NCBI GenBank assembly: GCA_000686145.1
Contig: JMMB01000007.1
Span: forward strand, 2,542,001 to 2,606,000
Direction of reading: 5' to 3'
Origin: Peptostreptococcaceae bacterium VA2
GTDB lineage: Bacteria; Bacillota; Clostridia; Peptostreptococcales; Peptostreptococcaceae
Length of the DNA: 64,000 bases
Shown here: positions 8,369-15,796 of the stretch, in pieces
How the letters are laid out: each line of letters begins with the position of its first letter
Numbering within the stretch: position 1 is the stretch's first letter
Notes under the pieces: generated by a model
The model's database searches: none
What the model saw: only the letters and a program-made list of their open reading frames with translations
What the model was told of the DNA's origin: nothing
Made by a program: the position numbers and the translations under genes

Positions 8369-9580
8369 TTATCTTGTTATTTTTCTAGCCAGAGTAGCTG
8401 TCCAAATTCCAACCATAGTTACTCCAAGTAACATCTCTATTCCAGATAACAATATACTATACTCAATTGGAGTTATATCTCCATATCCAACAGTAGTAAA
8501 TGTAACTATACTAAAATATAGTGACTGCATAAAGTATGTATTTAAATTTTCAAATAAAATTCCCTGCGATAAAATCACTTTATAATTTATTATATACTCC
8601 CCCACACTCAATCCCGTTATCATATATATTATTGCAAATAGCATAACAATTTCCAAAGAAGTTATAAGTGCAAAAGTAGGTCTTTCTCCATACCCACAAA
8701 GTAACCAGAATATAGCTGATTTAACTTTATTAAATCCTCTTAAAGACTTGTATTCCATACATTTTGATATATAATAATATTCGCCAGCATTATTTAATAA
8801 GTTATTAGCTTCAAATTTTGAAGCGATACCTTTGTAAACCTTAGATGCTGCTGCGTAACTTTGTTTATATTTTTTATCAACTATAATTTTATCTATAAAA
8901 GTATATTCATCAAATTTAGTTAAATAATTGTCTTCAAATAAAAATTTTCCTACCTCTAAATCTATAACTTTAAAGGACCTACAATCACAATCTGTAATAC
9001 ACATATCTTTAATATATATTTTTTTTAATATAGCATCTTTCAAATTTGTATGTTCAAATTTTACGTTATGCAGATCTACATTTTCAAATATACTTTTTTG
9101 CATATTACAATTTTTAAATTCACAATCAATCAGCATAGTGTTGTTGGTTAATATAAATATACATTCTTTTTCATTATAAAAATTACAATTAATAAATTTC
9201 ACATTTCTAAAAATACATTTAGAAAATATATTTCCATAAAACACACAATTATAAAATTCTATATTATTGAATTTACAATTACTAAATGTGTTATATTCAA
9301 ACTCTAATTTTTTCAACTTTTCTATTTTCAGATTATATTTATCAAATGCACCAATACTTTTGTTCTCTATTTTTTTTACTTTTATCTTACTTTCATTTTC
9401 TATTTTATAAATATCATTAAAACTTGTGTTAGAACTTCCACTTATTACTTCTGGCTTTATATAAAAATTATTTTGTAATATATCAATTTTATTAATATAG
9501 TCCTTTTCATTTTCTATTTTTCTACATCTTAAATTTAATTTAACTTCTTCTTTTATCTTTAAAAATTCATAAGGTTGCAT
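8369..9580 (-). CDS. Pentapeptide-repeat protein with C-terminal potassium-channel pore
   Basis: A 403-residue fusion. Residues of roughly 80-200 are pentapeptide repeats of the F-x-N/D-C type (for example FSNCKFNNIEFYNCVFYGN), which fold into a right-handed beta-helix. The C-terminal third has two membrane helices flanking SIVTFTTVGYGDITP, the potassium selectivity filter of two-TM channels. The repeats probably form a cytosolic sensor or scaffold for the pore. Whether it is a true potassium channel and what gates it are inference. It starts MQPYEFLKIKEEVKLN, behind TTAGGATG, is monocistronic and is divergent from the next gene. Confidence 0.87.
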   Translation of the reverse strand: MQPYEFLKIKEEVKLNLRCRKIENEKDYINKIDILQNNFYIKPEVISGSSNTSFNDIYKIENESKIKVKKIENKSIGAFDKYNLKIEKLKKLEFEYNTFSNCKFNNIEFYNCVFYGNIFSKCIFRNVKFINCNFYNEKECIFILTNNTMLIDCEFKNCNMQKSIFENVDLHNVKFEHTNLKDAILKKIYIKDMCITDCDCRSFKVIDLEVGKFLFEDNYLTKFDEYTFIDKIIVDKKYKQSYAAASKVYKGIASKFEANNLLNNAGEYYYISKCMEYKSLRGFNKVKSAIFWLLCGYGERPTFALITSLEIVMLFAIIYMITGLSVGEYIINYKVILSQGILFENLNTYFMQSLYFSIVTFTTVGYGDITPIEYSILLSGIEMLLGVTMVGIWTATLARKITR

Positions 9581-9697
9581 GATCTCATCCTAACTATTTT
9601 TTATTAATATCCTGTATTTATAGAATACTTGTACACCCTTTTTAATATATATTATAAATAATCAATATTTAGAATATAAGATTTTGGGAGGATATTT

Positions 9698-10129
9698 ATG
9701 AATATTAAAATTGAGCAACTAAAAGAAAATTTACCTAAAGAGTGCTGTTCTTTTTGCAAACATCTTACTTTAGAGGGACCTAATGAAAATTATGAGTACA
9801 ATATAAAGTGTATAATGTCAAATTCACTGCCAATATTCGAAGATTCTTGTACTTATTTCGAAACAGAACATTCAAATATAAAAAGTAGTGATTTAGATGA
9901 TTTATATAATAATTTTTTAGAGTCTTGCATTAAGATAAATTATAAAGAATATTTAAATTCTACTCATTGGCAATTATTTAAAGACTATGTTATAAAACAA
10001 AGTGAAAATGAATGTTGCATTTGTGGATGTAATACTGATTTGAATGTAGTACACCTTAATAAAAATTTAGGAAGAGAAACTTTAGAAGATGTAACTTTAA
10101 TTTGTAATAATTGTATTTCTAAACTATAA
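9698..10129 (+). CDS. Cys-rich protein with a degenerate HNH-like zinc domain
   Basis: A 143-residue protein starting behind GGGAGG. The N-terminal part has CCSFCKH and further cysteines (residues about 16-50). The C-terminal part reads ECCICGCNTDLNVVHLNKNLGRE followed by LICNNCISKL, the layout of an HNH zinc domain with two CxxC pairs. The catalytic positions look altered: the usual HH is HL and the final CxxCH is CNNCI. It may bind DNA or RNA without cutting, or be a structural zinc protein. I do not recognise a named family, and no toxin, methylase or phage gene adjoins it. Confidence 0.6.
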   Translation: MNIKIEQLKENLPKECCSFCKHLTLEGPNENYEYNIKCIMSNSLPIFEDSCTYFETEHSNIKSSDLDDLYNNFLESCIKINYKEYLNSTHWQLFKDYVIKQSENECCICGCNTDLNVVHLNKNLGRETLEDVTLICNNCISKL

Positions 10130-10234
10130 ATATTTATATACATCTCTCTATTTTTAAGTTATCTACTTTCCTTTACATAAAATTTTATATTTATCACATA
10201 ATAAAGTAGAAATTATTTCTAGGAGGTATATACA

Positions 10235-10546
10235 ATGTCAAATAGTAATTTAAGTTGCTCTGCAACTAACTGTACTTATAATAACGCTAGTATCTGTTAT
10301 GCTGGTGGTATAAATGTTGATGGATCTAGGGCTACTACTACATCCTCAACTGCTTGCGTATCATTCCAAGATAGAACAACTTCTAGTGTAGCAAACTCTA
10401 CTGGCGAATATAATCTTGTTAAAACTGGAGATATATCTTGTCAAGCTACTAATTGTTCTTATAATTATAGTGGTTCTTGTAAAGCACCAAATGTACAAAT
10501 AAATGCACAAAATGCAAGCTGTGAAACTTTTGTTTTAAGTAAATAG
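10235..10546 (+). CDS. DUF1540 protein with two Cys-rich repeats
   Basis: A 103-residue protein made of two copies of the DUF1540 module: LSCSATNCTYNNASICYAGGI near residue 5 and ISCQATNCSYNYSGSCKAPNV near residue 69. Each ends with a further cysteine (TACVSF, ASCETF). The four-Cys pattern per module suggests metal binding or disulfides. The family is common in spore formers and its function is unknown. It has a strong AGGAGG ribosome site and its own terminator, so it is probably a small, highly expressed transcript. Confidence 0.85.
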   Translation: MSNSNLSCSATNCTYNNASICYAGGINVDGSRATTTSSTACVSFQDRTTSSVANSTGEYNLVKTGDISCQATNCSYNYSGSCKAPNVQINAQNASCETFVLSK

Positions 10547-10552
10547 TATTAT

Positions 10553-10606
10553 AAAAAGGAGTATCTTTATTAATGGTTCTAAAAATTAATAAAGATACTC
10601 CTTTTT
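10553..10606. terminator. Strong bidirectional terminator
   Basis: A perfect 22-bp stem (10553-10574 with 10585-10606) is flanked by A5 and T6 runs. It lies between the convergent DUF1540 gene and buk. Confidence 0.88.
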
Positions 10607-10628
10607 TAATAATCTATTTTATATTAAT

Positions 10629-11714
10629 TTATGCCTTTACTAAACCAACTTCTTCATATTCTCTAGCAATCTCTTCACCAGTTAAAACTCTTAAAGTTCC
10701 TAATGATAATGACTCTAGTTCATTTTCCCCCGGCATAACCTCTACTTTAGATATAAATTCTACTCTTTTTTTAATATTTGATGTCATCATTTTAGAATAT
10801 GCGATGCCACCAGTTATAATTATTGCATCAACTCTACCCTCTACAACTGTTGCTAATTCCCCTATTGATTTAGCTACTTGATAAGCCATTGCTTCATGTA
10901 CAAGTTTCGCTTCTTTATTTCCTTCACTTATCATTTTTTCAACAGCTCTAACATCTACAGTGTTTAAGTATGAAACTATTCCACCTTTTCCTCTTATCAT
11001 CTTAAGCATTTCTTTATGAGTATAGTTTCCTAAGAAACATCTATCTATTAATTTTTTACAAGGTACTCTTCCTGCTCTCTCTGGTGAGAATGATCCTTCA
11101 TCATCAGAAACTATGTCTACCATTTTTCCTTTTTCATGGACACTTACAGTTATTCCACCACCTAAGTGAGCTACTATTAGATTTAGATCACTGTAATTAG
11201 TATTATTTTCTTTTGCATATTTTATAGCCATCGCTCTAGAGTTAAGTGCATGACTTAAGCTTTCTCTATCCATTCCACTGATTCCTGATAATCTAGCAAC
11301 ATCTTTAAATTCATCTACTGCTACTGAGTCGTATATGTATGCGTTTATTCCTAATGGTCTGGCTATTTCATAAGATATTATTGCCCCTAGATTAGATGCA
11401 TGTTCTATAACCGGTCTGTTTTTTAATCTATCTATCATTTCATCATTTACTAGGTATGCTCCTGATTTAACCGGTGGAAGTAATCCCCCCCTTCCAACAA
11501 CCGCACTTAAAGTATTTATTTCTATGTTATTTTCTTTTAAAACTTTTAAAACTTCACTTTTTCTCATATCAAATTGATCTTGCACTCTATCGTATTTTTC
11601 TAAATCTCTTGTGTTATGGTCTATTCCTTTTACCAATATTTGTTTGTCATTATCATATACAGCAATTTTAGTAGACGTAGATCCTGGATTTATAGCTAAT
11701 ATTCTATAGTTCAT
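10629..11714 (-). CDS. buk: Butyrate kinase (acyl kinase)
   Basis: It converts an acyl phosphate and ADP to the acid and ATP, the energy-yielding last step of branched-chain or aromatic oxo-acid fermentation. The protein is 361 residues from ATG 11712-11714 behind AAAAGGGGC; a start further upstream would add ten unlikely residues. The N-terminus RILAINPGSTSTKIAVYD and the ATP site AHLGGGITVSVHEKGKMVD are typical of the acetate/butyrate kinase family, and GRVDAIIITGGIAYS is near the C-terminus. It lies downstream of iorAB in the same orientation. No phosphotransbutyrylase gene is present in the window, so the acyl phosphate must be made by an enzyme encoded elsewhere. Confidence 0.93.
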   Translation of the reverse strand: MNYRILAINPGSTSTKIAVYDNDKQILVKGIDHNTRDLEKYDRVQDQFDMRKSEVLKVLKENNIEINTLSAVVGRGGLLPPVKSGAYLVNDEMIDRLKNRPVIEHASNLGAIISYEIARPLGINAYIYDSVAVDEFKDVARLSGISGMDRESLSHALNSRAMAIKYAKENNTNYSDLNLIVAHLGGGITVSVHEKGKMVDIVSDDEGSFSPERAGRVPCKKLIDRCFLGNYTHKEMLKMIRGKGGIVSYLNTVDVRAVEKMISEGNKEAKLVHEAMAYQVAKSIGELATVVEGRVDAIIITGGIAYSKMMTSNIKKRVEFISKVEVMPGENELESLSLGTLRVLTGEEIAREYEEVGLVKA

Positions 11715-11783
11715 AGTTATGCCCCTTTTCAACTTTAATTTCATCTTAATGTTCTTAATTTAAAAACCATATGTATTTAAATT

Positions 11784-11819
11784 AAGCTATTATGAACTTA
11801 ATTAAGTTCATAATAGCTT
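11784..11819. repeat. Perfect 36-bp palindrome between iorB and buk
   Basis: AAGCTATTATGAACTT and its exact complement flank a central AATT. On the minus strand no U-run follows, so full termination is unlikely. It may trim or stabilise the mRNA and lower buk relative to iorAB. Confidence 0.65.
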
Positions 11820-11827
11820 TTTAAAAA

Positions 11828-12421
11828 TTAATTTGTAGCTAATGCTTCTTTAGATACTAATTCCATACCGTGTTTTAAAGCTTTTATATTTATATCTACA
11901 AATTTTTCTTTTACATTATCTTTTATTATTTTTGCCCAGTTTATATCTTCTAAGTTCATAGATTTTACTAAAGCCCCTAATAATATTATATTCATAACTT
12001 TAGCATTTCCAAGTTTTACAGCCTCATCTGCTGCATTTAACATTGTTGCATCTAATCTTTTTAGTTCCTCTTCTATTTCTTTTTCTTTATACTCAACTTT
12101 TCCAGTAAGTACTGGCATAGAATCCATTCTATAATTATTTGATATTATTTTACCTTCTGGTTTTAGATAGTTTAACCATCTTAATGCTTCCATTTTTTCA
12201 AAAGAAACTAATATATCAGCTCCACCCACTTCTATAACTGGTGAATATACTGCATTTCCATATCTAACTTGTGAAGATACTGAACCACCCCTTTGGCTCA
12301 TACCGTGTATCTCACTCATTTTAACATCGTATCCCGCTTCCATAAGTCCTGTAGTTAATAATTTACTAGCAAGTATAGTTCCTTGACCACCTACACCTAC
12401 TAAAAGAATACTCTTAGTCAT
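11828..12421 (-). CDS. iorB: Indolepyruvate/2-oxoacid:ferredoxin oxidoreductase, beta (gamma-domain) subunit
   Basis: The 197-residue small subunit of the oxo-acid ferredoxin oxidoreductase that decarboxylates aryl or branched 2-oxo acids to acyl-CoA with reduction of ferredoxin. It begins MTKSILLVGVGGQGTILASKL, the GxGGQG motif of this domain, followed by HGMSQRGGSVSSQVRYG. It starts 1 base after the iorA stop, with its ribosome site inside the end of iorA, so the two are translationally coupled. Confidence 0.95.
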   Translation of the reverse strand: MTKSILLVGVGGQGTILASKLLTTGLMEAGYDVKMSEIHGMSQRGGSVSSQVRYGNAVYSPVIEVGGADILVSFEKMEALRWLNYLKPEGKIISNNYRMDSMPVLTGKVEYKEKEIEEELKRLDATMLNAADEAVKLGNAKVMNIILLGALVKSMNLEDINWAKIIKDNVKEKFVDINIKALKHGMELVSKEALATN

Positions 12422-12422
12422 A

Positions 12423-14222
12423 TTAATTTACCCCCTTACTTGTAGCACTATTAGTTATAGCTTCTTTAGGACATACTTGAGAACAAACACTACATCCTAC
12501 ACATTGATTTTTATCTATATTTACTACTTTTTCTTCTTTATCAAATGATATTGCTGGACATCCTGTTTTCATACATATTTTACATCCTATACAACTTTCA
12601 TGGTCTACTTCACACTTAGATGTAAATGGATTATTAAACTCTGTTATATCTTGTTTTGAGAATTTTTTAAGTACACATGGCCATCTAGTTATTATTACTG
12701 AAGGCTCATCTAAATCAAATGCCCAGTCTAGTGTTTCTTTTACTTCTTTTAAATTATTTGGATCTATATTTCTTATGTTTTTAACTCCACAAGCTTTTAC
12801 TAAGCTTTCAATATCTACTTCGTTAGTTACATCACCTTGTAATGTATATCCAGTTCCTGGATTTTGTTGATGTCCTGTCATACCAGTTATTCTATTGTCT
12901 AATATTACTGATATTGAATTTCCATTGTTATATACAACATCTAATAATGAATTTATTCCTGTATGGAAGAATGTTGAGTCTCCAAGTACTCCTACAACTC
13001 TCATTTCATTATCTTCTTTCATATTAAACACTTTTTGTGCTCCATGTCCTGTACTTAAACTTGCACCCATACAAACTACTGTATCCATTGCATTATAAGG
13101 TGGTGCAAAGCCAAGAGTATAACATCCTATATCTCCTGTTACCATTACATTCTTTCTTTTTCCTAATTCATAGAAGAATCCTCTATGTGGGCATCCTGCA
13201 CATAACCCTGGAGGTCTTGGTACTACTAAATCTTTATTGTATTCTATAGTATCATTTGTTTTTCCAAATATAGCTTCTCTTATTACATCTGGAGTCATTT
13301 CTCCACTTATAGGTAATACATCTTTTCCTATACAGTTTATTCCTGCACATTTCATTTGATCTTCTATAAATGGATCATTTTCTTCTATAACATAAATTTT
13401 GTCTACTTTAGAAGCAAACTCTTTTATCTTTTCCATTGGCATTGGATTTGTAAATCCTAGCTTCATATAAGATGCATTTTCCCCGAATACTTCTTTTGCA
13501 TATGTATGACACATTCCTGAAGCTACTATACCTATTTTTTTATCATTTATTTCATAAGTATTTAGATCTGTATTATTAGAGTAATCCGCAAGTTTTTGTA
13601 ATCTTTCTTCTACTGAATTTCTTAATATTCTAGCATGTGCTGGAACTGTAAGAGTTTTTTGAGGATTTTTTACATAATCCTTTATACCAACTTCTACTCT
13701 ATCAGTACAAGCTACAATTCCTTTTGAATGACATAGTCTTGTTGTTACTCTATATAAAACTGGAGTATCATATTTTTCACTTACTTCAAATGCTTCTTTT
13801 AACATATCTTTAGCTTCTTGGCTTGTTGCTGGCTCAAACAAAGCTATTTTAGCAAATTTAGCATAGTTTCTGTTATCTTGTTCATTTTGTGAAGAGTGCA
13901 TTCCTGGCTCATCAGCACTTATTAATACCATTCCACCATTTACACCTGTATAAGCAAATGTAAATAATGGATCTGCTGCTACATTTATACCAACATGCTT
14001 CATAGATGCCATAGTTCTAGCCCCCGCTATAGAACCACCTATTACTGCTTCTAGTGCAACTTTTTCATTTGTTGCCCACTCAGCTACTATGTCGCCTTTA
14101 TACATAGCTACATTTTCTAATATTTCGGTACTTGGAGTTCCTGGATAAGCAGATGCAAACTTAACACCTGCTTCATACGCTCCTCGAGCAATAGCCTCAT
14201 TACCTGTCATTAATTTTTTCAT
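12423..14222 (-). CDS. iorA: Indolepyruvate/2-oxoacid:ferredoxin oxidoreductase, alpha subunit
   Basis: The 599-residue catalytic subunit. The N-terminal pyrimidine domain begins MTGNEAIARGAYEAGVKFASAYPGTPSTE. The TPP-binding domain carries CAGCPHRGFFYELG and GDIGCYTLGFAPP, followed by GDSTFFHTGINSLLD. The C-terminus has two 4Fe-4S clusters, CIGCKICMKTGCPA and CVGCSVCSQVCP. It oxidises 2-oxo acids made by the upstream aminotransferase and reduces ferredoxin. Substrate preference, aromatic or branched-chain, cannot be told from sequence alone. Confidence 0.96.
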   Translation of the reverse strand: MKKLMTGNEAIARGAYEAGVKFASAYPGTPSTEILENVAMYKGDIVAEWATNEKVALEAVIGGSIAGARTMASMKHVGINVAADPLFTFAYTGVNGGMVLISADEPGMHSSQNEQDNRNYAKFAKIALFEPATSQEAKDMLKEAFEVSEKYDTPVLYRVTTRLCHSKGIVACTDRVEVGIKDYVKNPQKTLTVPAHARILRNSVEERLQKLADYSNNTDLNTYEINDKKIGIVASGMCHTYAKEVFGENASYMKLGFTNPMPMEKIKEFASKVDKIYVIEENDPFIEDQMKCAGINCIGKDVLPISGEMTPDVIREAIFGKTNDTIEYNKDLVVPRPPGLCAGCPHRGFFYELGKRKNVMVTGDIGCYTLGFAPPYNAMDTVVCMGASLSTGHGAQKVFNMKEDNEMRVVGVLGDSTFFHTGINSLLDVVYNNGNSISVILDNRITGMTGHQQNPGTGYTLQGDVTNEVDIESLVKACGVKNIRNIDPNNLKEVKETLDWAFDLDEPSVIITRWPCVLKKFSKQDITEFNNPFTSKCEVDHESCIGCKICMKTGCPAISFDKEEKVVNIDKNQCVGCSVCSQVCPKEAITNSATSKGVN

Positions 14223-14292
14223 AATTTAATTCCCCCATGATAATATTAGTTTAAATCTATTCTATAATAATCTTAAAATTTAGTATTAAATT

Positions 14293-15561
14293 TTAATTTT
14301 TCTCAACTACTTTTTGATTTTTAATATATTGTAGCGCATTTTTTATAATACTTGGAGATACCTTACACTTATTTTCATTAACTGCACATACTGCAAATCT
14401 AAGACCTGCTTTTAATGGCACAAGATATAAATTATCCTTTGTTAATTCTTCACACACTTCTCTTGGATTATCACATGGTATACTTACAAAGAATCCATCC
14501 CTATATGGTAATATATCAAGACCTACTTTTTCTGCCTCTTCAACAAATACCTTAGCTCTTCTTTTTAACATTTCTTTATAAAGTGTTTTTTCTTGTGTAT
14601 ACTTTTCAAACTTGTCTTCATCTTGAACTATATTAGATAATAGCTTCATTGCCCCTCTATTACAGTTTGACCAGTTTGCTCTACATGAATGAACACATCC
14701 ATAATAGAATTCTTCAGCAACGTTTTCACTCGCTGTTATACACACTGCAGCTCCCATTCTCATTCCATATGCTGTAAAACCTTTTGACATACTAAATCCA
14801 ACTATTACAAGTATATTTTCAGGAAGATTGGAGAATTTTTTAAAGAACTTTCTACTTGCATTATCATCACTTGCAAAGTCAATATATGCGATATCTACAA
14901 ATAATATTATTTTCTTATCTGGATTTGCTGCTACTTCCTTTGATAAGCCTATTATTTTATCCCATTCATCATCTGATACACTATAACCTGTAGGGTTGTG
15001 TGCTGGTGTATTTAAAATTGTAAAAATTCTTTCCTGCTTAGATGCTATATTTAAAAATTCTTTTTTAAATGAATTAAAATTGAAATTATTATTTTCATCA
15101 AATAACTGATATGTACTTACTTTTCTTCCTATTTCTTCCGTTATACTTACATATGGACTCCAAAACCAGTCTGATGTTAATATTTGGTCTCCTTCTTCTG
15201 TGTAATTCCAAGTTGCTAACTTTATTGCTCCACTTCCACCTGGAGATGCTACTGCTTTTATATACCCATCTGGCATATATTCTTTGAAACATACTTTCTT
15301 AACAGCTTCAAGATAGTCTGGCTGACCTTCTAAAGAAGCATATGCTGATATATCTTTATTATCTAATGATTTGTACTCATTATAAACAGTATCCATTGTT
15401 ATTAATGTTCCATAATCATCCATAAGAGCACCTATAGTAGCATTAATAACATTATCTTTTCCTATAGACTTTTCCGCTCTTTGAGCTCTTTCTGATAAGT
15501 TAAATATTATGTCCTTTTGTCTTGGCCACATAGAATGTTTTGCCACCATACTTTGACTCAT
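14293..15561 (-). CDS. PLP-dependent class I/II aminotransferase
   Basis: A 422-residue fold-type I aminotransferase. It has the substrate/PLP motif NTPAHNPTGYSVSDDEW, the Asp of VDIAYIDFASDD, and the PLP lysine in VIVGFSMSKGFTAYGMRMG. As first gene of the cluster it probably converts an aromatic or branched amino acid to its 2-oxo acid for IorAB. It starts at ATG 15559-15561 behind TTAGGGGTGAT. A sigma-54 promoter lies 40-55 bases upstream. There are 70 bases between it and iorA with no terminator, which supports one operon with iorA-iorB-buk. Confidence 0.92.
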   Translation of the reverse strand: MSQSMVAKHSMWPRQKDIIFNLSERAQRAEKSIGKDNVINATIGALMDDYGTLITMDTVYNEYKSLDNKDISAYASLEGQPDYLEAVKKVCFKEYMPDGYIKAVASPGGSGAIKLATWNYTEEGDQILTSDWFWSPYVSITEEIGRKVSTYQLFDENNNFNFNSFKKEFLNIASKQERIFTILNTPAHNPTGYSVSDDEWDKIIGLSKEVAANPDKKIILFVDIAYIDFASDDNASRKFFKKFSNLPENILVIVGFSMSKGFTAYGMRMGAAVCITASENVAEEFYYGCVHSCRANWSNCNRGAMKLLSNIVQDEDKFEKYTQEKTLYKEMLKRRAKVFVEEAEKVGLDILPYRDGFFVSIPCDNPREVCEELTKDNLYLVPLKAGLRFAVCAVNENKCKVSPSIIKNALQYIKNQKVVEKN

Positions 15562-15599
15562 ATCATCACCCCTAATAATAATTTTACTTATTATTTAAA

Positions 15600-15615
15600 G
15601 CAAGAGTTATGCCAA
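15600..15615 (-). promoter_or_regulatory. Sigma-54 (-24/-12) promoter of the aminotransferase-iorAB-buk operon
   Basis: The minus strand reads TTGGCAT-AACTC-TTGC. This matches the sigma-54 consensus TTGGCAC-N5-TTGC with the invariant GG and GC spaced correctly. It sits about 40 bases before the aminotransferase start, next to the gene for an enhancer-binding activator. This supports sigma-54 control strongly. Confidence 0.88.
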
Positions 15616-15670
15616 TAATTTATATTTAAAAAAACTTTATTAAATTAATAATATTATCAGTATAACTAAA

Positions 15671-15706
15671 AAAAGATAGGTTAGTTTTAAACATAACCTA
15701 TCTTTT
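15671..15706 (-). terminator. Terminator of the sigma-54 activator gene
   Basis: A 13-bp stem (15671-15683 with 15694-15706) and a 10-base loop are followed on the minus strand by a run of seven U. It separates the activator transcript from the sigma-54 operon. Confidence 0.82.
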
Positions 15707-15764
15707 ATATTTTCTATTGAATACGTTTTTTTATTTTACAATTTCTTTTATCTTAGTGTTCATT

Positions 15765-15794
15765 TTTATTAACATACGTTAATATTTATTAACA
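15765..15794 (-). promoter_or_regulatory. Candidate upstream activator site for the sigma-54 regulator
   Basis: Two identical decamers, TGTTAATAAA on the minus strand, at 15765-15774 and 15785-15794 are exactly 20 bp (two helical turns) apart, with a TTAACG between them. They lie about 165-190 bp upstream of the -24/-12 promoter, a normal distance for an enhancer. The function is inferred. Confidence 0.5.
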
Positions 15795-15796
15795 TT

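Noticed and set aside
8750-9350. Repetitive AT-rich DNA suggesting tandem repeats.
   Set aside because: It encodes pentapeptide repeats in the channel protein and has no conserved DNA unit.
9698-10129. HNH endonuclease of a restriction or phage system.
   Set aside because: The catalytic positions of HNH are changed, and no methylase, terminase or integrase is nearby.
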